Positions 21,976 to 28,269 of a stretch of 51,232 bases of DNA are shown one piece after another (the first letter of the stretch is position 1; every line of letters starts with the position of its first letter). The DNA is from DAIDKA01 sp036489445 (GTDB lineage Bacteria > Pseudomonadota > Gammaproteobacteria > Steroidobacterales > Steroidobacteraceae): the NCBI GenBank assembly GCA_036489445.1, contig DASXFV010000099.1, positions 1-51,232 of the forward strand, given 5' to 3'. The position numbers and the translations under genes are program-made. Under the pieces are notes generated by a model. The model was not told the origin of the DNA, ran no database searches, and saw only the letters and a program-made list of their open reading frames with translations.

Positions 21976-22274
21976 ACAACAAAGCCATGGAGCGAAAGCT
22001 GCAGGACGGCAACGCGATCGATATCGCCGGCTGCGAAAGAACATCGGTCGGAGATTACGTCCTCGATCGCCTGTTCAAAGATGATATCGACTACTGCGAT
22101 GCCGCGCGGGAGGAGTGGGTCTGGTCGATCGGCAAGACTCTGGTGCCGCTGCCTGCGGTCATGGCCGACGGCACGCGCCGTGTGTTACCGCCTGGCACCT
22201 TCTTGGCATCGATGAGTGCTCGGCACTACAGCGCCGGCGAGAGCGAAGTCACCGAATGCGTGTGGTTGCGATGA
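21972..22274 (+). CDS. Hypothetical protein, 100 aa
   Basis: GTGA-coupled. Acidic N-terminal half (DVL-like 'DYVLDRLFKDDIDYCDAARE'), Trp-rich middle 'EEWVWSIGKTL', and a beta-like end. Not recognised. Confidence 0.5.
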   Translation: MNNKAMERKLQDGNAIDIAGCERTSVGDYVLDRLFKDDIDYCDAAREEWVWSIGKTLVPLPAVMADGTRRVLPPGTFLASMSARHYSAGESEVTECVWLR

Positions 22275-22534
22275 GCGCCGGCGAGTTCAGCGTCTACCAG
22301 TTCTTCCCCGACGAGAGCTATGAGCGCGTGCGCGAGTTCGTCTCGGCCGAGGAAGCGGTCCTGGCTGCCAAGCATTTCACCAGCAGCGTGGGCGCGAAGA
22401 TCGGCACCATCCTTCGTCGCGGTGTCTGGCCTGGCCAAGGCGGACAAGACTCAGGTGCGCGAAATGAGGAAGGCCTACATGCTCGGCGCCCAGCACCTGT
22501 ACGCCAGCATGATCGGCATCATGGATGCGGATAG
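22271..22534 (+). CDS. Hypothetical protein, 87 aa, possibly with an altered C-terminus
   Basis: ATGA-coupled. Residues 1-50 (FSVYQFFPDESYERVREFVS, then VLAAKHFTSSVGAKIG) look like a small conserved phage protein. After about residue 50 the sequence turns into Gly/Arg/His-rich residues read out of frame over the next gene, so the original C-terminus seems lost. Confidence 0.45.
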   Translation: MSAGEFSVYQFFPDESYERVREFVSAEEAVLAAKHFTSSVGAKIGTILRRGVWPGQGGQDSGARNEEGLHARRPAPVRQHDRHHGCG

Positions 22535-22616
22535 GGAACCCACCGTTCAGGATCTGCGCCGCATGGAGCTGATCCATAACGAGCTCGAGGCCTTCCGCCG
22601 GACGTTGGGGAATTGA
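22422..22616 (+). CDS. Hypothetical helical protein, 64 aa, overlapping start
   Basis: GTG at 22422 lies inside the previous gene. 'KADKTQVREMRKAYMLGAQH' and 'DLRRMELIHNELEAFRRTLG' are clean coding-like helices. No clear ribosome-binding site, so its natural start may have been lost or it is read by coupling. Confidence 0.45.
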   Translation: MSGLAKADKTQVREMRKAYMLGAQHLYASMIGIMDADREPTVQDLRRMELIHNELEAFRRTLGN

Positions 22617-22618
22617 TC

Positions 22619-22870
22619 ATGGCAACCGTTGAACCCGTGCCGGTGCCGGTCGCCGAGCTGCTCGAGAAGATCGAGAAGGTCCAGGCCACCGCGGTCAATC
22701 TGATCACCCACCTCCAGGATGAGCGCGACCAGCTGCGTGAGGTGAACACCGTCCTGGTCGAAGCGCTCGAGGAGCTGATCCCGATCGCCGAGCACGGCGA
22801 GTATCCCGAAGGGGATCATCCGGCGGTCGGCCGAGCTCGTGAGGCGTTGCGCAAAGCGGGGGGGCGGTGA
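22619..22870 (+). CDS. Hypothetical coiled-coil protein, 83 aa
   Basis: Pro/Val-rich start, then a long amphipathic helix (ELLEKIEKVQATAVNLITHL and on) suggesting a coiled coil. TTG 22613 is an alternative start. Overlaps the next gene by GTGA. Not recognised. Confidence 0.5.
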   Translation: MATVEPVPVPVAELLEKIEKVQATAVNLITHLQDERDQLREVNTVLVEALEELIPIAEHGEYPEGDHPAVGRAREALRKAGGR

Positions 22871-23145
22871 TCAGTTGCTTCTGGTCCAAGTGCAGCGATC
22901 ACAAGCGCTGCGAGGCCTTCGGGTCTTGTGTGGCGCGCGCGCAGGCGGGGGGCAAAACATTCCCGGCGCCGGCCGAGCAGCGATCGCACCTCGAGGCCGT
23001 GCGCGAATTCATGACCGAGCTCGGTGAGATCATGGGCATGGAGAACGGAGCGACGCCGGCGCAGTATCTGCAGCGGGCGAGAGACATACGCCAGTGGTGC
23101 GCTGACCACCAGGGCGATACCAAACAGGCCGAAGGGGAGAGTTGA
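22867..23145 (+). CDS. Hypothetical Cys-containing protein, 92 aa
   Basis: GTG start. N-terminal cluster CFWSKCSDHKRCEAFGSC has four Cys and one His, a probable zinc site; a helical C-terminal half ends in QAEGES. Not recognised. Confidence 0.5.
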   Translation: MISCFWSKCSDHKRCEAFGSCVARAQAGGKTFPAPAEQRSHLEAVREFMTELGEIMGMENGATPAQYLQRARDIRQWCADHQGDTKQAEGES

Positions 23146-23430
23146 GTGGCACACAGCAACCGCAGCAAGAATAACCCGATCGCCGGGCGTGAGCCGAAGT
23201 GCGAGGAGGTGCGCGATGCGCGTGAGAAGGCGGGGTTGACGCAGGAGGAGGCCGCGGCGGTGATCTACACCTCGCCGCGGAATTGGGCCAATTGGGAGCA
23301 GGGACGCGAAGCCAGGTCAATGCCGGCGGCGTCGTGGGAATTGTTCTTGTTGAAAACCGGCCAGTTCCGCTGGCTCTCGAAGCAGCTGGTGGAGCTGACT
23401 AGTGGTGCAACGGTGGCTTTTCGTAGCTGA
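23146..23430 (+). CDS. XRE-family HTH regulator, 94 aa
   Basis: GTG preceded by GGGGAGA. 'EVRDAREKAGLTQEEAAAVI' and 'SPRNWANWEQGREARSMPAA' form a textbook XRE helix-turn-helix (about 20-60). Last gene of the rightward operon; its final 32 bases overlap the end of the opposing late gene. It may switch early genes off or act on late expression. Confidence 0.75.
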   Translation: MAHSNRSKNNPIAGREPKCEEVRDAREKAGLTQEEAAAVIYTSPRNWANWEQGREARSMPAASWELFLLKTGQFRWLSKQLVELTSGATVAFRS

Positions 23431-23986
23431 TGCCCTTGGTGAAGATCACCTCGCCGCCGGCGGCCGAGTACAGCAGGGCGCAGTCGCCCGGGGTGATCTT
23501 CCAGACCGGGATCGGCAGATGACTGAAGATCGTGCCCAACTCGCCCATCCGGGCTGACAGCTCCGAGCACCACCAGGCCACAGGATCCCGCCAGTCGCGC
23601 CGGGTGCGCCTGAACGCCATGCCACCAAAGCTCTCCAGGAGTCCCACGGTGTCGTACGGCTTGCCCAGCTGGGCGGTGCCGTAGTTGAGCCAGGCGTGGG
23701 CTGCCAGGGGCGTGCAGGGCACCCGCAGGATCACCCGCTTGGGCCAGTTCTCATAGTCGGGCGGCCGGATCCGCACGCCAGGGCGCTGGCCGCCCACGTG
23801 ATCCGAGCGGGCGCCGAGCAGGGATCCGAGCCGGTGGCCGTTCTGTTTGCAGTACCAGTCCGGCAGCACGTTGTCGATGTGGCTGAAGCTGCCGGCGCCG
23901 AACCATTCGATCGCCTTTGAGCTCCAGCCGCTGTTGGCCACCAGGCTGACGTCGACGTGATCGACCTTCGCGTTGTTGATGGTCAC
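23399..23986 (-). CDS. YiiX/NlpC-P60-like (permuted papain fold) peptidase, 195 aa
   Basis: Last gene of the late operon. Circularly permuted papain-like pattern: the His in 'GAGSFSHIDNVLPD' (about 36) precedes the Cys in WWCSEL (about 140), the order seen in YiiX/YebB-type hydrolases. The sequence between them is Arg/Pro-rich with a helix (AHAWLNYGTAQLG). Could cleave peptidoglycan peptides or an amide in lysis or entry; no signal peptide. The stop lies 32 bases inside the convergent regulator gene. Confidence 0.65.
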   Translation of the reverse strand: MTINNAKVDHVDVSLVANSGWSSKAIEWFGAGSFSHIDNVLPDWYCKQNGHRLGSLLGARSDHVGGQRPGVRIRPPDYENWPKRVILRVPCTPLAAHAWLNYGTAQLGKPYDTVGLLESFGGMAFRRTRRDWRDPVAWWCSELSARMGELGTIFSHLPIPVWKITPGDCALLYSAAGGEVIFTKGISYEKPPLHH

Positions 23987-24261
23987 GGGGCTGCACCTCC
24001 TTGAGTGACGGCGGCCGCCGGCGCCGCGGCGGGACTTCCTTGGATGATCTCTACCGCCTTGTCATGCAGCACCGAGCTGATACCCCAGAGCGCTGTCATT
24101 GCCTTCGGCGTCGCGGCCGCTTTGATCGCCGCCTTCAATTCTTCAACTGGATCCAGCGACGGATCCTTCTTCACGGACTCGATGATCTGGATCAGACCGT
24201 TCGCGGTACCGGCGAGGCCCGCGGCGATCTGGACCAGGATCAGGATTTCTGCGAGTGGCAT
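23983..24261 (-). CDS. Hypothetical protein with N-terminal hydrophobic helix, 92 aa
   Basis: ATGA overlap with the peptidase. Residues 3-25 are hydrophobic (LAEILILVQIAAGLAGTANG) followed by a helical, Ala-rich C-terminus. Near the lysis genes but without a holin signature. Not recognised. Confidence 0.55.
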   Translation of the reverse strand: MPLAEILILVQIAAGLAGTANGLIQIIESVKKDPSLDPVEELKAAIKAAATPKAMTALWGISSVLHDKAVEIIQGSPAAAPAAAVTQGGAAP

Positions 24262-24274
24262 TTACAGTGCTCCA

Positions 24275-24313
24275 TAAAAAAAGGCGCCAGGGCGATCAAG
24301 CCGCTGGCGCCTT
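24275..24313 (-). terminator. Intrinsic terminator
   Basis: Minus-strand 10-bp stem AAGGCGCCAG / CTGGCGCCTT with 13-nt loop followed by a run of seven T. Lies after the 145-aa gene and before the 92-aa gene; probably reduces downstream late transcription unless antiterminated. Confidence 0.88.
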
Positions 24314-24332
24314 GGGTTGAGGACGAAGGGGT

Positions 24333-24770
24333 CTAGCTGGACGCGCCGGCGGCGGTAGCGCCAGTGGTTGTGTCGGTCTTCGGCGGGATCGCGGCCGTCA
24401 CGTAGGCCTGCGCCACCGTGGTTGCCTCGGTCAGCACCTGGCCGGCGATCTGCGTTGCGACCACGCCGATCGCGGTACCGGATTCCAGGTTCTGCAGTGC
24501 TGCCGCTTTGGAGGAGATAAAGCCGACAGCGCTCACCAACGCGGCCGCCTCTGAAGGATCAAGCGCGGTGGTGTTGGTGGCCGCCTCGAGGGAGGCCAGG
24601 CCGTCGGTCACATCGCCATTGTTCAGCTGCGTGAGTGCAGCGTTGATGACGATGACCTCCTGCGCGCGCGCGCCCTGCTTGGTCTTATCGCCGCTGGTAC
24701 CGGCGCGGATGATCGCCCCGACGATGAGGTCGGTGCCGATCTTGATCAGGAAAGGGGTGTTCGTATTCAT
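24333..24770 (-). CDS. Hypothetical protein, 145 aa
   Basis: ATG 24770 follows GGAGA. Ala/Thr-rich, mostly helical, with a mild hydrophobic opening (FLIKIGTDLIVGAIIRAG) and a low-complexity Thr/Ala tail. In the lysis region; might be a lysis accessory or minor structural protein. Not recognised. Confidence 0.55.
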   Translation of the reverse strand: MNTNTPFLIKIGTDLIVGAIIRAGTSGDKTKQGARAQEVIVINAALTQLNNGDVTDGLASLEAATNTTALDPSEAAALVSAVGFISSKAAALQNLESGTAIGVVATQIAGQVLTEATTVAQAYVTAAIPPKTDTTTGATAAGASS

Positions 24771-24802
24771 CGAGTCTCCAGGTGGTGGTGGGCGCCGCAG
24801 CG

Positions 24803-25564
24803 TTATTGCTGGGCGCCGTTTTTGAAAACAGGCAGCGGCGCCGGCAGGTAGTGCAGGTGGATCCACGCCGCGGCGCCGAAGATGATTGTGAGGGTTTTCC
24901 CCCAAGCCGGCGGGAAGGCGCCGGTCTGGTAAAGATACAGCGCCAGGCCGCATAGGGTCGCGAACAGCTTGTCGCCGTTGGCCAAGAACCAGTTCCACAG
25001 CGTCTGTCGATCGAGCGAGGCCGGCAGCGGGATCGCAGGCAGCTGCGGCAGAGGGACGGACTCAGCGCCGGCGCGGCCGGTAGCCTGCTGAATATCTTCC
25101 GCCCACGTGCGCGGCTTGGGCGCCTGCGGGAGCTCCTGAGCGTCTGGGTGTAGGTTCACAGGGGTTGCCTTCTGGTAGGTTGAATCAATCGCGGTCGCCA
25201 CCTGTGCGTCGGTGTAGATCACGCGGCCATTCTCGTGGTGGATGATCGCCTTGACCTGGTTCGGGTCGCGCGGCTTCAGTGGATCGGTCGGCAGGCAGCG
25301 GCAGTACGTGCAGACGTCTGCGATGTAGGCCGCGACATTGTTCTCCTTCGCCGGCGCCCATTTGATGATGGCGTTGGCAATCGTCTTGACGCCTTCGCGA
25401 CCGTAGGCCAGGAGGTTCATCACCAGCGCGTGCAGGCCGTCGGCCGGGGTGAGGAACTTCACAAACTTCTCATCCGACTGATCCGGCGCCATGCCGTTCC
25501 AGGCGATGTGGCTGTGGACGATGCCGCCGGGGTTGTTGAGCGCTTCTTCGCGGGTCAGCTTCAT
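24803..25564 (-). CDS. Putative endolysin with C-terminal membrane segments, 253 aa
   Basis: Residues 1-110 look like a phage lysozyme/transglycosylase-type cell-wall domain: 'NNPGGIVHSHIAWNG', 'KFVKFLTPADGLHALVMNLL', and 'TIANAIIKWAPAKENNVAAY'. A Pro-rich linker (about 130-180) follows. Residues about 199-217 and 221-240 form two hydrophobic helices (LFATLCGLALYLYQTGAF; TLTIIFGAAAWIHLHYL). A C-terminal membrane hairpin is unusual for an endolysin; it could hold the enzyme at the inner membrane or give holin activity. Overlaps the next upstream gene by four bases. Confidence 0.65.
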   Translation of the reverse strand: MKLTREEALNNPGGIVHSHIAWNGMAPDQSDEKFVKFLTPADGLHALVMNLLAYGREGVKTIANAIIKWAPAKENNVAAYIADVCTYCRCLPTDPLKPRDPNQVKAIIHHENGRVIYTDAQVATAIDSTYQKATPVNLHPDAQELPQAPKPRTWAEDIQQATGRAGAESVPLPQLPAIPLPASLDRQTLWNWFLANGDKLFATLCGLALYLYQTGAFPPAWGKTLTIIFGAAAWIHLHYLPAPLPVFKNGAQQ

Positions 25565-25881
25565 TTTTTGGCCAGCTCCAGTTGTTTGAGCATGAACTCA
25601 TCTATACGCCGGTGCGTGCCAGTCACCGCATCCGTGAGCTCCTTGATGTTATCGCGGGTCTTCTCGGCGGCCGCCTTGATGGTCTCGCGATTCTCAACGT
25701 GCTCATCGCGCAGCTGTTTCTTCAGCGCCTCCCAGTCTGACTTGCGAACGGTATCGCCCTCCAGGTGGTGTAGTCGCTTCATGGCATCTCCTCCCAGGTA
25801 GCTTAGAAGGGCCACGAATGCCCCCAACACCGCGACCAGGGCACCGAGCACCGCTTTGACGATCGTGTCGGCATTCATCAT
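25561..25881 (-). CDS. Membrane/coiled-coil protein, i-spanin or holin candidate, 106 aa
   Basis: One N-terminal membrane helix (IVKAVLGALVAVLGAFVALLSYLGG) followed by about 75 residues of charged coiled coil, Lys/Glu-rich to the end. This topology (N-in, long periplasmic helix) is that of Rz-type inner-membrane spanins; a class of phage holin-like coiled-coil proteins is the alternative. I did not find a convincing outer-membrane partner. Coupled to the endolysin. Confidence 0.55.
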   Translation of the reverse strand: MMNADTIVKAVLGALVAVLGAFVALLSYLGGDAMKRLHHLEGDTVRKSDWEALKKQLRDEHVENRETIKAAAEKTRDNIKELTDAVTGTHRRIDEFMLKQLELAKK

Positions 25882-25887
25882 TTCCCT

Positions 25888-28260
25888 TTAGGCCAGCTTG
25901 CCGAGGAACTGGATTTTGATGTTGGTGCCGGCGCCGATATTCCCGGTGGTGAGAGCCACCGCGCCGCCCGTCGTCGCGTTGAACAGGCTGATGATCAGCC
26001 GATTCTGCGCCACCCCATTGACACTGAAGTTCTCAAAGGCGCACTCGGCGACCAGGGCAGTCCCGGTGAGACTGTGCGCCACCGCCAGCATCTGCACATT
26101 GCTGCTGTCCTGCGGACCGACGTTGAACACCATGGCGTTGGTGACGTTGGTGCTGATCTTCGCGCCCGCGCCGAAGGCCGTCGTGGCATCCGTGCCGGTG
26201 GGAGTATTGGTGAAGCCGCCGGCGGTTGCACCCACGATCTTGTCCGCCAGGCCGAAGGCCGTCTCGCTGGCATCGCTGTAGAACACGTGCTGCAGCGTGC
26301 CGCCGTTGTTTTGCAGGATGACGGTGAAGGCCTGGTCGGTGTAGTACCCGGTGGTCGAATCGATGTTGTCAGAGACGCACGGCACGATGGTCCCAGGGTT
26401 GCCGTAGAAGTTCGCGCCCCCGATCGTGACGTTGCGGCTGATGACGTGCGGGACCTGGATTGCCGCCTGCACTGCGTACATCGGGAAGCCGGCGGCCGCC
26501 GTGAAGTAGATCCGGTTGCCAATGATCGTGTTGCCCTGGGCGCCGCACAGCAGATCTGCCTGCGAGCCGCTGGTGGTCACGTTGTTGCCGATGAAGTGGT
26601 TGCCCTCGATCAGCGAGAAGCTGCACAGGCCCCAGAAGCCGTAGCGGCCATTGCCGTAGATCTTGTTCCCGACGTAGGTGTTGAACTGCCCGTCGGCATT
26701 GATGCCGTTGCCACCGTTGTTATAGGCATAGTTGTTGTTGATCTGGTGGTAATTCATCGCGCAATCGACGGTGGTCCCGAAGGTGCTGTCGCAGTCCAGG
26801 CCGTCGTAAAACATCTGCGAGCAGCGATTGTTCTCGATCTGCCCACGGAAGCACTGCGGGTTGAGCGCCGTCTGGTAGGCGCACGCGCAGGTGACTGCCG
26901 AGGCGAGGCCTCCGACCCACGTGGCCGTGGTGTTCCCGGTGATCGTCACCGCCCGTGTCTCGCCATTCTGGAACAAGAAGGTCCAGATGCCGTTCGGGAA
27001 GCCGCCGCCGGGCAGCGAGATCGTCGCGGTCGTGGTGCCGGGCGCGAGCGTCACAGTGGTGAAGGTGACGCCATTGCACTGCAGCGTCTTGGTGCCGCTC
27101 TCACCACCGAAGCTGATGTGGTTGCCCGAATTCTCAAAGTCATCGTTCGAGGCGAAGTACGTCCCGGTGAAAGAGCCGTACTGCACCCGGTTGTTGATCG
27201 CCCGATTCTTTGAGCCGCGCTGCAGGCTGTTGGTCCAGTTGTCGAACTCCAGCACCCCCCATTGCCCTTTGCCGCCGCGCACGTCGCAGTCATGGATCAC
27301 CGAGTTGACCGCATCGCGGATCTCCACGCGCACGAAGCGCCCGTAGATGCGGGACACCTCGATGCCGGTGGCGAGGCCTGTGAAGAACAGGACCGGGCCG
27401 ATCTGCTGATTCTGCTGAGCCGAGGTGAGGCTCGACCAGATATCCCCGTCATTGACCGTCGGCTGGTAGCCCAGCACCGTGCTCGATTGCGTGAGGGTGG
27501 GGAAGGCGGTCCAGTTCGCCGGGTTCCGGGTGATCACCCACGGGTCGGTGACGTTGAACATGGCGAAGTTGTCGAAGAAGGAATAGTTGCCGCTGGTGAC
27601 CGTGACCACGTTGCTGTCGCAGTAGATCTGCGAAGTTTTGCCTTTGCCCAACATGGTGACCTGGCCGGCGATCGCACACGGCGTGATGACCTTGAAGGCC
27701 GCCAGCACCGGCAGGTCGCAATAGCCGACCGTGAAGCAGTCCTGGATCGCGGCCGAGTCATCCGCGGCGGGCACCTGGTTGACGACGCCACCGACGGCGC
27801 CATAGCGGAAAGGGTTGCCGAACTGGTAGTTCTCATTGACGGGCACCACGCCCTTCAAGGCCTCGATCGGCGTTTGCGGATAGGTGACGTTCGGATTCCA
27901 GAACGGCACGAAGCTGAGGTCCGTGGTGCCGATGATCGGTGTCGGGGTGCTCAGCTGATAGATCAGGCTCTGCCCATTGCTGAGCACCGCGATGACAAGC
28001 GTGCCCTGCACGCAGGAGTACGGGCCGTTGAAATCCCCGGTGCGCGCCCACGCGCCGGTGGCTGCGCAATAGATGCCGTTGGTCGTGGCATCGGCCTGGT
28101 CCTTGACCAGGATGCGATCGCCCGGATTTGGGGTGTAGCCGGCAACCGTGGTGAGCCCAGAGAGCGGCAGCTGCACGCCGTTGGTCACAGCGATCACGGG
28201 GGCTTTGATCGCAACCGAGGTGCTTTCGCCGTAGAGCCGATCGGTGGTGGTCGATGTCAT
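25888..28260 (-). CDS. Tailspike, right-handed beta-helix, 790 aa
   Basis: Probable receptor-binding tailspike, possibly with polysaccharide-degrading activity. Residues 1-150 form a head/tail-attachment-like beta domain ('GDRILVKDQADATTNGIYC'). A 'FRYGAVGG' plus DDSAAIQ start is the classic entry of a pectate-lyase-like beta-helix, followed by many rungs with N-rich turns (GNHISFGG, NNYAYNNGGNG, GNKIYGNGRYG, GNHFIGNN). A C-terminal beta-sandwich of about 150 residues probably trimerises. No catalytic residues can be assigned by eye. Stands at the end of the virion genes, just before lysis. Confidence 0.75.
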   Translation of the reverse strand: MTSTTTDRLYGESTSVAIKAPVIAVTNGVQLPLSGLTTVAGYTPNPGDRILVKDQADATTNGIYCAATGAWARTGDFNGPYSCVQGTLVIAVLSNGQSLIYQLSTPTPIIGTTDLSFVPFWNPNVTYPQTPIEALKGVVPVNENYQFGNPFRYGAVGGVVNQVPAADDSAAIQDCFTVGYCDLPVLAAFKVITPCAIAGQVTMLGKGKTSQIYCDSNVVTVTSGNYSFFDNFAMFNVTDPWVITRNPANWTAFPTLTQSSTVLGYQPTVNDGDIWSSLTSAQQNQQIGPVLFFTGLATGIEVSRIYGRFVRVEIRDAVNSVIHDCDVRGGKGQWGVLEFDNWTNSLQRGSKNRAINNRVQYGSFTGTYFASNDDFENSGNHISFGGESGTKTLQCNGVTFTTVTLAPGTTTATISLPGGGFPNGIWTFLFQNGETRAVTITGNTTATWVGGLASAVTCACAYQTALNPQCFRGQIENNRCSQMFYDGLDCDSTFGTTVDCAMNYHQINNNYAYNNGGNGINADGQFNTYVGNKIYGNGRYGFWGLCSFSLIEGNHFIGNNVTTSGSQADLLCGAQGNTIIGNRIYFTAAAGFPMYAVQAAIQVPHVISRNVTIGGANFYGNPGTIVPCVSDNIDSTTGYYTDQAFTVILQNNGGTLQHVFYSDASETAFGLADKIVGATAGGFTNTPTGTDATTAFGAGAKISTNVTNAMVFNVGPQDSSNVQMLAVAHSLTGTALVAECAFENFSVNGVAQNRLIISLFNATTGGAVALTTGNIGAGTNIKIQFLGKLA

Positions 28261-28269
28261 GGTCGGTTC

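Noticed and set aside
25561..25881. Embedded outer-membrane spanin (Rz1-like) in another frame
   Set aside because: No clear lipobox followed by Cys could be found by eye within or beside the gene.
25888..28260. Diversity-generating retroelement target as in BPP-1
   Set aside because: No reverse transcriptase, no template repeat and no C-type-lectin variable end were seen; the receptor-binding protein is a beta-helix spike.
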